The notes under the pieces are model-generated. The model ran no database searches, was not told the DNA's origin, and saw only the letters and a list, made by a program, of their open reading frames with translations. Shown in pieces: positions 52,562-61,933 of a stretch of DNA of 64,000 nucleotides (positions within the stretch are counted from its first letter, which is position 1; each line of letters begins with the position of its first letter). Source of the stretch: Ardenticatenaceae bacterium (lineage in GTDB: Bacteria; Chloroflexota; Anaerolineae; Promineifilales; Promineifilaceae); the NCBI GenBank assembly GCA_020634495.1, contig JACKBR010000007.1:75705-139704 (forward strand), in the 5' to 3' direction. A program made the translations under genes and the position numbers.

Positions 52562-54388
52562 ATGAGTACAATTCTTCACCAACTTTTCCCAAAAGGGATT
52601 GAAACCACTGCTCAACGGCAGCTTAAGCGCCTGCCGGAAATGATGCACCCGCTGCTTATGGCGGCGGCCGTAGCTGGAACGAAGATCGATGCGGCTCTCA
52701 TGAGCCAGCTAATTAACCAACTTGGGTATCCTTTTCACCTGGATGAGTGGCTTGTTCAAACGGTTTCAGCGGCGATTCTGGAAATGGATCAAGGTCAGAG
52801 CCGCTTTGCCGATGAGGCTCTACGCCTGGCGCTGGTAGATACCCTCAGCGAGCCGGAGAGGATTCGCTGGCATGAACAAATTGCCGCGGCTTTGGAACTG
52901 GTTTGTGTGGACAATTTAGCTTACGCGGCTGTCCTGGCTTACCATTGGCAGCAGGTGGGCAATGTTAAAAAAGAACAACAATATGCCCGTTTGGCTGGGG
53001 AGTATGCCTACCAGCAGTATGAGTATGATACGGCCGTTCACTATCTAACCCGCGCGTTTACGTTAACTGCTGAAGCAGAGTTGGCTGAGCAATATCACCT
53101 GCTGCTGGCCCGGGAACGCATTTACCACATTCAGGGTGACCGCGATGCCCAAAAAGATGACCTGACACAGCTGGCAGAGCTTGCCGATTTGCTCCTGGCG
53201 GAGAGCGGCCAGGAATGGCGTACAGAAGTGGCCTTGCGCTTAGGCACATTTGCCGAGGCCACCGGGGAATATACGGCCGCTATCGTGGCGGCCACAGAAG
53301 CCCTAAGGTTAGCCAAATCCACCCAGACACCGGCCCACGAGGCTGCCAGCCATCTGTTATGGGGACAGGCGCTGTTGCGTCAGGGCAAGTATGAAGAAAC
53401 GAAAGAAAAATTGCAGATGAGCCAGATGCAGGCCAGACAGCACCATCTGCCGCACATTGAGGCCGATAGTTTACGTTTTTCGGGGGTGTGTGCCGCAGAC
53501 ATGGGCCAATTTGACCAGGCAAGGGAATCTTATGAGGCAGCGTTAGCCCTCTACCATGATTTGCAAGATAAGCGGGGAGAAAGCGCGGTGTTGAACAATC
53601 TTAGCATTGTGTCATATTCCCAAAATCAGTTAGTAACAGCCATGGAATATTGGGAGCAAGCTCGTCTGATTCATGAGTCCATTGGCGATAAAGAAGGCAC
53701 TGCTCGCGTTCTCTCTAATCTCAGTTCGGTTTGCATGGATTTAGGGGAGTATGAGCAGGGACGAGCTTTTAGCCAGAAGGCATTGACCATTTGCCGCGAA
53801 ACTGATTTGCGGTTTGGCCAGGGCATGAACCTGATCAATCTCAGCCTTTTCAATTTATTTTTGCAAGATGAGCCGCAGGCAGAAATTTTGAGTCTGGCGG
53901 CGCTGGATTTGGCACAGGAAATGGAAAGTGTGCCGCTAGAAGGTCTGGCTTTGAAAGACCGGGCTTATTTGTTGGCGCACCAGCAGCGCTGGGCTGAGGC
54001 TGCGCAAGTATACGGGCAGGCTTTGGCTATTTGGCAAGAAGTGTCCCAACCTTTGCAGATGCTGGAGGCCCAGGCCGGGTTGGCAAAGGTGGCCTGTGGG
54101 CAAGGCGATTTGGCGCAGGCCCAAGAGTATCTCCAGCCGGTGCTGGCCCATTTGCAGGCGGGTCATTCATTGCAGGGAACATCACGGCCGTTTTACATTT
54201 ACCTGGTTTGTTATGAAGTTTTAGCCGCCAATAATGATTCCGAGGCCGCCACACTCTTGCAGCAGGCACACGATGCGCTGACGCTTTTGGCTGAGAAGAT
54301 TGACGATGAAACGCGGCAGCACGCTTTCTGGCACAATGTGCATGAGCACCGCCAGATTCATTTGCTTGTTCATCAGGGCAACAATTAG
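52562..54388 (+). CDS. TPR-repeat protein, short paralogue of the 56478-59951 kinase
   Basis: 608 residues with a good SD (GAGGAA). It begins LFPKGIETTAQRQLKRLPEM, the same point as LFPQGIQTIIQRRLARVPQE in the middle of the large kinase-AAA-TPR protein. It follows it to the end (AVHYLTRAFTLT, LYHDLQDKRGESAVLNNLSIV, GTSRPFYIYLVCYEVLA). So it keeps the linker and ~10 TPR-like repeats but lacks kinase and ATPase domains. It may be a decoy or adaptor, or a decayed copy that kept an open frame. It lies between two subtilase genes on the same strand; function unknown. Confidence 0.85.
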   Translation: MSTILHQLFPKGIETTAQRQLKRLPEMMHPLLMAAAVAGTKIDAALMSQLINQLGYPFHLDEWLVQTVSAAILEMDQGQSRFADEALRLALVDTLSEPERIRWHEQIAAALELVCVDNLAYAAVLAYHWQQVGNVKKEQQYARLAGEYAYQQYEYDTAVHYLTRAFTLTAEAELAEQYHLLLARERIYHIQGDRDAQKDDLTQLAELADLLLAESGQEWRTEVALRLGTFAEATGEYTAAIVAATEALRLAKSTQTPAHEAASHLLWGQALLRQGKYEETKEKLQMSQMQARQHHLPHIEADSLRFSGVCAADMGQFDQARESYEAALALYHDLQDKRGESAVLNNLSIVSYSQNQLVTAMEYWEQARLIHESIGDKEGTARVLSNLSSVCMDLGEYEQGRAFSQKALTICRETDLRFGQGMNLINLSLFNLFLQDEPQAEILSLAALDLAQEMESVPLEGLALKDRAYLLAHQQRWAEAAQVYGQALAIWQEVSQPLQMLEAQAGLAKVACGQGDLAQAQEYLQPVLAHLQAGHSLQGTSRPFYIYLVCYEVLAANNDSEAATLLQQAHDALTLLAEKIDDETRQHAFWHNVHEHRQIHLLVHQGNN

Positions 54389-54580
54389 GCCAAAACCAGG
54401 CTGGCCAAGAGCCGGTACTTCTGGCCCAATTTGGCAGCTTAACCGCGCATTAAACAGTTTTCGTAAGGTGCCCTTATAAACTAGATTGTACGGAGTTTGA
54501 GCCAACTCCAGTTTGAAAGTAATAGGGGATTGTTTTAACAAGAGATGGCGTTAGGTCTGACTAGCGCATCGGGGGAACCG

Positions 54581-56290
54581 ATGAATGCCAATGTAATATC
54601 CCATAAGATGGGCCGGGCAACGGCCGTATTTTCACTCATACTGCTTGTTCTTATTCTGCTGATTGCCGCGTCTGGCAGCACGGCCGTATCCCAGAGTGAC
54701 CCCACCGCCAGCTATATTGTTCAAGCGGTTGATATGGAAACGGCCGTTACGGCCGTGCAGCAAGTGGGTGGCACAATTACCCACAAGCTGGGCGTAATCA
54801 ACGCCGTTGGCGCAAACCTGACCATCCAGCAGCACCAACTGCTGGAAAACGATACGCATGTAGCCCGCATTTATGACAATCACCAAATCTCATTGAGCGG
54901 TGGCAATAATGGGAGCAGTTCTTCCGCCGTTGTGCTGGACACGTATGTTCCAACAATCATTGAGGCAGATTTGCTGCACAATTTAAAAGGCGGCAAAAAC
55001 GTTGTGAAAATTCGTGGCACAGGCGTTACGGTTGCCGTACTGGACACGGGCATCATGAACGACAGTTTTCTATTAACAACGTCCACTGGTGAAAGCCGAC
55101 CCGTTGTGCATTATGATGCAGTTGCGGACAAATTCACGACTACTCCTGGCAACACCGATGGCAGCGGGCATGGTTCCCATGTGTCTAGCATCACCCTGAG
55201 CAGCGGTGCCTTAAATGGGCTCTACAATGGCGTTGCCCCGGATGCCAATCTGGTTATGGTAAAAGCGTTTAACGATCAGGGGGTTGGCACCTACCTGGAC
55301 GTGATTCGGGGCATGAACTGGATCTTAGACAACAAAGACGCCTTCAACATTCGGGTGGTCAATCTTTCCTTCAGCGCGCCACCGCAATCTTACTATTGGG
55401 ATGATCCATTGAACCAGGCAGTGATGCGTGCCTGGCAGGCTGGCATTGTGGTGGTGGCTGCGGCTGGTAACGGTGGGCCAGACCCCATGACCATCGGTGT
55501 GCCTGGCAACGTTCCTTACATTATTACCGTGGGCGCTTTTTCCGATAACTACACGCCCCTGGATGATGACGACGATTTCCTGACCACCTTTTCCGCCGCT
55601 GGCCCTACCTATGAAGGGTTTGTTAAGCCAGAGATTATTGCTCCTGGCGGCCATGTGCTGGGTTTGATGAAAAATGGCACCTATCTGGCAGTCAACTACC
55701 CGGAATTTCATATAGAAGACCGTTACTTCATCATGTCTGGTACGTCGCAGGCAACGGCCGTTGTCAGCGGGGTGGCGGCCCTCATGCTGCAAAAAGACCC
55801 TGGCCTGACGCCCGATGACGTAAAGTGCCGGATGATGCTTACGGCGCGACCCGCTCTGGCAGATAACCAGGCTCTGGCTTACAGCATTTTGCAGCAGGGA
55901 GCAGGCCGGGTAAATGCCTGGGACGCCACATTTAGTACCGATACTGGTTGCGCCAACCAGGGGATGGATATTAGCCTGGATTTGTCTGGTGCAGCTCACT
56001 ACCAGGGCAATGTTGGGAAGGATGAAAATGGCAACTTCTACCTTTTGGATAAAGAAGGCTATGTCTGGAACGAAGGCAACTTCTGGAGCGGTGGCAACTT
56101 TTGGAGTGGCGGCAATTTCTGGTCTGGCGGCAACTTTTGGAGTGGTGGTAACTTCTGGAGCGGCGGCAATTTCTGGTCTGGCGGCAACTTTTGGAGTGGT
56201 GGTAATTTCTGGTCTGGCAGCTTCGCCCCGGATGCGAACGTTGCCATGAACGCCGCCATGACCATCAACACCTGGGTGCCGCAGGAATAA
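54581..56290 (+). CDS. Secreted subtilase (S8) with GGNFWS repeats, no. 3
   Basis: 569 residues from ATG 54581; the upstream context TCGGGGGAACCG matches that of no. 2 (TCGGGGGATCCA), which favours it over ATG 54545. Signal sequence, I9-like prodomain (ASYIVQAVDMETAV), then S8: D155 (VLDTG), H197 (SGHGSHV), AAAGNGG, S389 (GTSQATAV). No extra beta domains. Eight GGNFWS repeats and a tail SFAPDANVAMN...WVPQE. It is the minimal, intact member of the family and shares most of its catalytic domain with no. 2 (for example NLSFSAPPQSYYWDDPLNQAV), so the two are a recent duplication. Confidence 0.92.
   Translation: MNANVISHKMGRATAVFSLILLVLILLIAASGSTAVSQSDPTASYIVQAVDMETAVTAVQQVGGTITHKLGVINAVGANLTIQQHQLLENDTHVARIYDNHQISLSGGNNGSSSSAVVLDTYVPTIIEADLLHNLKGGKNVVKIRGTGVTVAVLDTGIMNDSFLLTTSTGESRPVVHYDAVADKFTTTPGNTDGSGHGSHVSSITLSSGALNGLYNGVAPDANLVMVKAFNDQGVGTYLDVIRGMNWILDNKDAFNIRVVNLSFSAPPQSYYWDDPLNQAVMRAWQAGIVVVAAAGNGGPDPMTIGVPGNVPYIITVGAFSDNYTPLDDDDDFLTTFSAAGPTYEGFVKPEIIAPGGHVLGLMKNGTYLAVNYPEFHIEDRYFIMSGTSQATAVVSGVAALMLQKDPGLTPDDVKCRMMLTARPALADNQALAYSILQQGAGRVNAWDATFSTDTGCANQGMDISLDLSGAAHYQGNVGKDENGNFYLLDKEGYVWNEGNFWSGGNFWSGGNFWSGGNFWSGGNFWSGGNFWSGGNFWSGGNFWSGSFAPDANVAMNAAMTINTWVPQE
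56071..56214 (+). repeat. Tandem 18-bp coding repeat (8 x GGNFWS)
   Basis: Eight hexapeptide-coding units ahead of the conserved C-terminal tail of subtilase no. 3. Units alternate between AGC/AGT and TCT serine codons. Confidence 0.95.
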
Positions 56291-56296
56291 GAATTA

Positions 56297-56396
56297 AATA
56301 CCTATCCGAATATTAGCCACAGAGTTCACAGAGATTTTTGGGCTTAGGTGCAAAGCCGCTTGACTCTCTTTTTCCTCTGTGGCTTTTTCGGATAGA
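56297..56396 (-). repeat. CACAGAG-type dispersed intergenic repeat (copy B)
   Basis: In reverse complement it reads TCTATCCGAAAAAGCCACAG, then GAAAAAGAGAG, a variable centre, and CTCTGTGGCTAATATTCGGA plus TAGGTATT, nearly the same ends as 18915-18993. It lies between the convergent subtilase no. 3 and kinase genes. Confidence 0.85.
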
Positions 56397-56477
56397 TTTA
56401 AGTAGATGTACGTATTTTTGATGAGACCTGGCAGATTTTTTGAAAACGGTCTCGCATTCGTTGTGCTGCGATGGTTC

Positions 56478-59400
56478 TTATTGGGATTCATACAGAACGG
56501 CAATTTCTAGGTTAACGGGGACACGCTCCAGGAAGGAGTCACGCCGGTCGTCGTCGGTGATTTGGTTGGCCCAGCTTAAGAGACGGCCGTAAGCCATAGC
56601 CAGCACTTCATCGGCAAACGGATCGTTTAGCGAAGCCAGGACTTTGTAACTCAGCAGCAAAATGTAAAAGGGGCGAGAGGTGCCATCTAGCGTTTGCCCC
56701 TCTTGTAAATGGGTTACGATGGGGGCCAGATGGGTATGAACGGCCGTTTCATCCCCCCGGTTCAGCGCCAGCCAGGCCAGCCCGGCGCGGGCCTCCAAAA
56801 CCTGATCTGTTTGTGCCAGGTCGGCCAGGGCAGCCTGGTATGCCTCCTCAGCCTCAGCCAACCTTTCTTGGGCAACGAGCAAAAATCCGCGATCCTTCAA
56901 GGCCAAACCAAGCAAGAGCTTCCCGCCAAGCTTTTCCGCAACCAGGATCGCTTCCTGGCTATACATTTCTGCCTGTTCATCCTTACCCAAAAAATGAGCC
57001 GCTAAACTCAGATTAATTAGCACCAGACATTCGCCAAAAGGCACGTCAATTTCCCGGCATAAACTAAGACCTTCAGTGGCATACGATTCCACCAGGTCAA
57101 ACGCACCCAAATCCAAATACAAAGAACTTAAATTAGTTAAGATGCGAGCACGCCCCTCGCGGTCGCCAATTTCCTCATCAATTTTTTGTGCCTTTTCCAG
57201 CGACACCAAAGATTGTTCGATGTTTCCCTGGGAAAAAGCAACCACGCTAATGTTGTTGTAAACAGTGCTTACGCCTTGCTTGTTGTTAGATTTTTCATAA
57301 AGCGGCAGCGATTGTTCATAATATTGCAGAGCCTGTTCCAATTGGCCAGTATCGTAAGAGAGAACCCCCAGCGCCCGCAGGTTGTCTGCTTCTAAGCCGG
57401 TAAAGGCATGGCTGCGCGCCGCTTGCAGGCTGGTTTGAAAATTTATTTGGGCTTCTGCATAGGTTCCCTGCCGGTGCAAAGCCCGCCCCATCACCAGATA
57501 ACAAGCAGCTTCACTTTGCATCTCATTGTTTTCTTGAGCAACCTGGAGCGCTTGCTGGGCGGCGGCAATGGCTGTTGGGTAATCCCCGGTGGCCTCGGCA
57601 TAATTTGCCAAACGCAGCGCGACATCGGCTCGTTTGTCTAGCCCTTGCTGTGCAACCAAATCGGCCGCAATTTTGCCTAACCGGGTTAAAATTGTTTTCT
57701 GTTCTTCTCTCTTGCCCAATAAATGGTAAATTTGTTCACAGGCCAAATAGAGTTCAAACTGACCCACCAGATTGTCTGGGTTTGTGAGCGCCAGGGCACG
57801 ATCAAAATACTCCAACGCGGCTTCATTTAAAAACTGCTGCTGAGCATAAGTTCCTGCAATGTGTGCATAATGCCGCTCTTTCTCAAAATTTCCGGCATGA
57901 TGCCAGTGGTAAACCAGCGCTGCGGCTTGTTCTGGCTTGTTGGGGTGTACTTCTTCAATGTGTTGGGCAATGGTTTTGTGCCACTGCACCCGGCTGGTCT
58001 CGTTTACCGTTTCTAGAATGCCTGAGCGCAGTTTGTCGTGGGCAAAGCGCCAGTTGCCGTTGAACAGTTCCAAAACGGCCGCTTCTGCACAAGTAGATAA
58101 CCAGCTTTCTATAGGCATGGCCGTGTCTGCGCTGTGGGCCAGCAGGGGCAATAATTTTAGGTCTAATTGACGACCGGCAACGGCCGTTCCCAGCAAAAGC
58201 GGCATCGCCTCCTGAGGCACACGCGCCAAGCGCCGCTGAATAATTGTTTGAATGCCTTGCGGAAAAAGCTGCTCAGGCAGTGGCGTTTGCCCAATGGCGC
58301 TCAGACGCCCCGCGCCTTCCGCCAGCGCCCGCACCACTTCTACCAGAAAAAAAGCATTCCCTTCCGTTTCCCGTTGCAGCAACGACAACACTTCTGGCTT
58401 ACCCCCCACGCTCCCCAACATGCTGGTGCTAAGCTCCGCAATTTCGACGGATGACAGCCGGTTTAACACCAGTTCATTGGCCAACGGCAGCTGTTCGGCC
58501 AGCTGCGTTTGTTCATCATTGCGATAGCTGCCAATGATTAGCAGCGGCAGACGGGGTGCCAGACGAATAAGTTGCTGCAAGATTTCCAGGCCAGCCTCGG
58601 CCCAATGCAAATCTTCCAGAATAAGCAGAATCCAACGAGTCTGGCTGCTAAACAAATTTGTAATGGTACTGATTAAACGTTGGCGGGCAGACGTGGCATC
58701 CAGCGGCGGGGCGGGCACAACTTTGCGCTGGAGCAAACGCCCAATATCTGGAATGAGCGCCTGCAACACGCCAACGGCCAGATCGTCTAAGGTTGTGGCA
58801 AGCACCAACCGCCGCAAAGCGTCGCCCCATAATTGAAAAGGGGAGCCGCTTACATCTTCCACACCCTGGCCGCGCAGCACTAATGCGCCCTGCACCAATG
58901 CCTGCGTGCCAATCTCGTCTATCAGGCGCGACTTGCCCACGCCGCTTTCGCCACTCACCAGCCAGGTTGACCCCTGACCATTTTGAGCTTCTTCAAGGGC
59001 GTGAAGCAAATTTTCTTTTTCTGAAACGCGGCCAACAAAGGTAGCTGCCTGCAAGTAGCTCTCGCGAATGGCGCTGCTTTCGGCGGGGATGGGCTGGGCC
59101 ACTGCCTGGCTAAAGGCGGCGATGCAGGCTTCGGCGGAGGCGAAACGGCCTTCTTGGGTTTTGTCTATGAGCTGGCCAATAACGGCCGTTACTGCCGGGG
59201 AAGCATCAAGTAGGCTCAAATCTGGCGGATCGTCCAGCACCTGGTCAATAAAACGCTGGCTTTGAATGTCGAATGGATGGCGGCCAGCAAATAGCTCAAA
59301 AGCCATAATGCCCACGGCATACAGGTCGGCGGCCTCTGTGTGCGGCTGGTCTTCCCAAACTTCTGGCGCGATGTAGGGAATGCTGCCCGCGGCCTGCATG

Positions 59401-59951
59401 GTGCTTTTTTGGGTGGTGGCCAGACCAAAATCCAAAATGCGAACGGTGCGCGAGGTAACCAACACATTGGCCGGTTTGAGATCGCGGTGCAAAATGCCGC
59501 GCCGGTGCAGGTAGGCCAGCGCCTGGAGTATTTGTTGAATCAGGTTAACTTTACCCAATTCCTCCATCTCTGCCCCGGCAGCCAAAACCGTTTTGGCTCC
59601 GGTCATAAAATCCATAGTGAAGTACGGCCGTCTCTGTTCATCAAAGCCGTAATCCAAAACAGAAATAATGTTTGGGTGGCGCAAAGAGGCCAATACCTCA
59701 AACTCGTGGGCCAGCGCCAGGCGCAGCGCCTCTTCAATTTCACTTTCGGTTTCACTGTCTACATCGTAGTGCCAGGTGGGCACCACCACCTGCTTAAAGG
59801 CCAAAATATGCTCGGCCAGCCGGTCAGTGGCTCTGTAAACTGCCCCCATGCCACCTTCGCCAATTTTTTCATGGATGATGTAACGGCCGTTTACCGTTAA
59901 GGATTCTGCATCTGGGGAGGGGGAAAGTGTGGGCAGTAGTTGATTACTCAT
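56478..59951 (-). CDS. Ser/Thr kinase - AAA ATPase - TPR signalling protein
   Basis: 1157 residues. Kinase at ~22-285: GEGGMGAVY, AFKQV (K53), HRDLKPAN (D157, N162), DFG (174-176), IAPEVW. An AAA_16-type ATPase starts with FVGR at 305, Walker A GESGVGKS (334-341), Walker B LLILEDLHWAE. From ~690 there are TPR repeats (EYFDRALALT, QALQYYEQSLPLYEKSNNKQGVSTVYNNISVV). This kinase-STAND-TPR layout is a large one-protein sensor, as in Chloroflexota and myxobacteria. No membrane helix. The 52562 protein copies its last half. All catalytic residues are present. Confidence 0.92.
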   Translation of the reverse strand: MSNQLLPTLSPSPDAESLTVNGRYIIHEKIGEGGMGAVYRATDRLAEHILAFKQVVVPTWHYDVDSETESEIEEALRLALAHEFEVLASLRHPNIISVLDYGFDEQRRPYFTMDFMTGAKTVLAAGAEMEELGKVNLIQQILQALAYLHRRGILHRDLKPANVLVTSRTVRILDFGLATTQKSTMQAAGSIPYIAPEVWEDQPHTEAADLYAVGIMAFELFAGRHPFDIQSQRFIDQVLDDPPDLSLLDASPAVTAVIGQLIDKTQEGRFASAEACIAAFSQAVAQPIPAESSAIRESYLQAATFVGRVSEKENLLHALEEAQNGQGSTWLVSGESGVGKSRLIDEIGTQALVQGALVLRGQGVEDVSGSPFQLWGDALRRLVLATTLDDLAVGVLQALIPDIGRLLQRKVVPAPPLDATSARQRLISTITNLFSSQTRWILLILEDLHWAEAGLEILQQLIRLAPRLPLLIIGSYRNDEQTQLAEQLPLANELVLNRLSSVEIAELSTSMLGSVGGKPEVLSLLQRETEGNAFFLVEVVRALAEGAGRLSAIGQTPLPEQLFPQGIQTIIQRRLARVPQEAMPLLLGTAVAGRQLDLKLLPLLAHSADTAMPIESWLSTCAEAAVLELFNGNWRFAHDKLRSGILETVNETSRVQWHKTIAQHIEEVHPNKPEQAAALVYHWHHAGNFEKERHYAHIAGTYAQQQFLNEAALEYFDRALALTNPDNLVGQFELYLACEQIYHLLGKREEQKTILTRLGKIAADLVAQQGLDKRADVALRLANYAEATGDYPTAIAAAQQALQVAQENNEMQSEAACYLVMGRALHRQGTYAEAQINFQTSLQAARSHAFTGLEADNLRALGVLSYDTGQLEQALQYYEQSLPLYEKSNNKQGVSTVYNNISVVAFSQGNIEQSLVSLEKAQKIDEEIGDREGRARILTNLSSLYLDLGAFDLVESYATEGLSLCREIDVPFGECLVLINLSLAAHFLGKDEQAEMYSQEAILVAEKLGGKLLLGLALKDRGFLLVAQERLAEAEEAYQAALADLAQTDQVLEARAGLAWLALNRGDETAVHTHLAPIVTHLQEGQTLDGTSRPFYILLLSYKVLASLNDPFADEVLAMAYGRLLSWANQITDDDRRDSFLERVPVNLEIAVLYESQ

Positions 59952-60206
59952 CGAATCATGGATTTCAGAGAAAAAGCTGAATGGTGACTATGCTGAACGA
60001 ACATAAAACATGACCAAGTATAACATAAAGAAAAAGTTCCTAGAACAAAAATAGTGCACCTTTAGTACCGCCTCTTACCCCTGGGGAAAAGCGATTCATT
60101 TCCCAAAAATAAATAAATGGCCCAAACACTTTTGGGCAAATCTGGGCCGGGACGCGCCTGGCTGTGCTTGCTTGTCAGGGGGTGGGGGGAATGTTAAACT
60201 AGCGTC

Positions 60207-61856
60207 ATGTCCCAAGCCCTGTATCGTAAATGGCGGCCTGCCCGTTTTAATGATGTTATTGGCCAAGCGCATGTGACGCGCACGCTGCAAAACAGCGTGG
60301 CGGCAGATCGCCTGGGCCACGCTTATTTGTTTTGCGGGCCACGAGGTACCGGCAAAACCACCAGCGCCCGGCTGTTGGCCAAAGCGGTAAACTGCCTGCA
60401 TGAGGATTTGGCAGAACGGCCGTGTAACCAATGCTCCATTTGCCAATCCATTGCCAACGGCCGTTTCCTGGACCTGATCGAAATTGACGCCGCCTCCAAC
60501 ACCGGCGTAGACGATATTCGAGACCTGCGGGACAAAATTAACTTTTCTCCCAGCGAAGGCCGCTTCAAAGTGTACATCATCGACGAAGTTCACATGCTCT
60601 CCACCGCCGCCTTCAACGCCCTGCTCAAAACGCTGGAAGAGCCGCCGCCGCATGTAAAATTTGTGCTGGCCACCACCGAAGAACACAAAGTCCCTGTTAC
60701 CATTAAATCCCGTTGCCAGCAGTTCAACTTCCGCCTGCTAAACCAGGAAGAAATTAGCCAGCGGCTCACCTGGCTGGCAGATAAAGAAGGGTTCACCATT
60801 GAGCCAGAGGCGCTGCAAATGATTGCCCGCCAGGGCGCAGGCAGCCTGCGAGATGCCGAAAGCTTGCTGGATCAATTGGTGGTGGGCAAAGATGATGTGA
60901 TCACGGCCGAACGCACCCAAATGGTCTTAGGCACTGCCTCCAATGAGGCGGTTGCCCAGCTAACAGATGCCTGGCTAAGCCGGGATGGCGCAGGGGGGCT
61001 GTCACTCATCCACGAAGCGCTGGCTTCGGGCACCGATGCCCGCCAATTTTGCCGCCAAATGGTGGCTTACTTGCGGGAGCTGCTGCTGCTTCAGGCGGCT
61101 GGCAATGAGCTGCCGCTGGAGGCCACGCCCGAACAGCGGGCAGAAATGCAGGCCCAGGCGCAGCGTGCCCCACGGCAGGGTCTTATTGAGGCGATTAAAC
61201 GCTTTAATGAGGCGGCGCTTGTGGCGGCGGGCAGTTGGCAGCCACAGCTGCCTTTGGAAATGGCCTTCATTGAGCTGCTGCCAGATTCGCCTTTGCCAGC
61301 TGTGCCGGTAACGGCCGTTCCCACCGCAGCCCCACAGCCAAAGCCAGCCAAACCCAAGAAGCAAAAGAAAAAGGAACCGAAAGAGGAACCAGTGGTAGAG
61401 ACGGCCGTTCCGCCAGAGGCCGCAAAACCCAAAGCCAAATCGCAGCCGGAACCAACAAACGAGGAGCCGGGTGATGAGCCAGCGAAGCCAACACCCCCCA
61501 AAGTAGAAAAATCTGCATCCGCCCCGCTGACCGTGCGAGAAGTTCAGGCCATTTGGGCCAATTTGGTGGCGCAATCCGGCGAGAAAATTAAGAATTTGCC
61601 CGCCTTGCTCAACATGGGCAAGCCGCTCGCTGCCGAAGGCCGCACCCTGGTCATTGGCTTTGATTATCCACTGTTCAAAGATAAATTTGATAACCTGGCC
61701 GGAGCCGCCCCGTTGGTAAGCGACATTTTGACCGAGCTGCTGGGGCAGGCAACCACAGCCCGTGCCGTAATCACCAGCGAATACACCGTCCCTGTGCAGC
61801 CAGCCGATTTTCGCGCTTTGGCTGATGAGCTGGGTGGTACTGTGACTGAGGATTAA
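60207..61856 (+). CDS. dnaX: DNA polymerase III subunit gamma/tau
   Basis: 549 residues. SQALYRKWRPARFNDVIGQ at the start, Walker A GPRGTGKTTSARLL, a zinc-binding cysteine group (C..CNQCSICQ), DEVHMLS Walker B, and LEEPPPHVKFVLATTE. A Pro/Lys/Glu-rich linker (~385-435) precedes the tau-like C-terminal domain. It is the clamp-loader ATPase. ybaB and recR follow, the conserved bacterial order. The gap 59952-60206 upstream is a divergent promoter region with no gene. Confidence 0.96.
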   Translation: MSQALYRKWRPARFNDVIGQAHVTRTLQNSVAADRLGHAYLFCGPRGTGKTTSARLLAKAVNCLHEDLAERPCNQCSICQSIANGRFLDLIEIDAASNTGVDDIRDLRDKINFSPSEGRFKVYIIDEVHMLSTAAFNALLKTLEEPPPHVKFVLATTEEHKVPVTIKSRCQQFNFRLLNQEEISQRLTWLADKEGFTIEPEALQMIARQGAGSLRDAESLLDQLVVGKDDVITAERTQMVLGTASNEAVAQLTDAWLSRDGAGGLSLIHEALASGTDARQFCRQMVAYLRELLLLQAAGNELPLEATPEQRAEMQAQAQRAPRQGLIEAIKRFNEAALVAAGSWQPQLPLEMAFIELLPDSPLPAVPVTAVPTAAPQPKPAKPKKQKKKEPKEEPVVETAVPPEAAKPKAKSQPEPTNEEPGDEPAKPTPPKVEKSASAPLTVREVQAIWANLVAQSGEKIKNLPALLNMGKPLAAEGRTLVIGFDYPLFKDKFDNLAGAAPLVSDILTELLGQATTARAVITSEYTVPVQPADFRALADELGGTVTED

Positions 61857-61861
61857 TTTTA

Positions 61862-61918
61862 GTAAAAAGTGATAAGTGATAAGTAAAAAGTGATACTCTT
61901 CTTGCTTTTTACTCTAAA
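61862..61918. repeat. AAGTGATAAGTAAAAAGT modular intergenic repeat (copy 1)
   Basis: AGTAAAAAGTGATAAGTGAT followed by AAGTAAAAAGTGATA and the inverse GCTTTTTACTC. It sits between dnaX and ybaB; the same modules recur at 63185-63236. Confidence 0.7.
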
Positions 61919-61933
61919 AAGAAGGAGCAAACC

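Noticed and set aside
49369..56214. Regular 18-bp repeats as CRISPR-like arrays
   Set aside because: They are contiguous, in frame and encode GGNFW hexapeptides; there are no spacers.
46535..56290. The three subtilases as the mycosin (MycP) of the type VII system
   Set aside because: They lie 10-20 kb from the secretion locus, have no C-terminal membrane helix and end in GGNFW repeats; nothing links them to the WXG genes.
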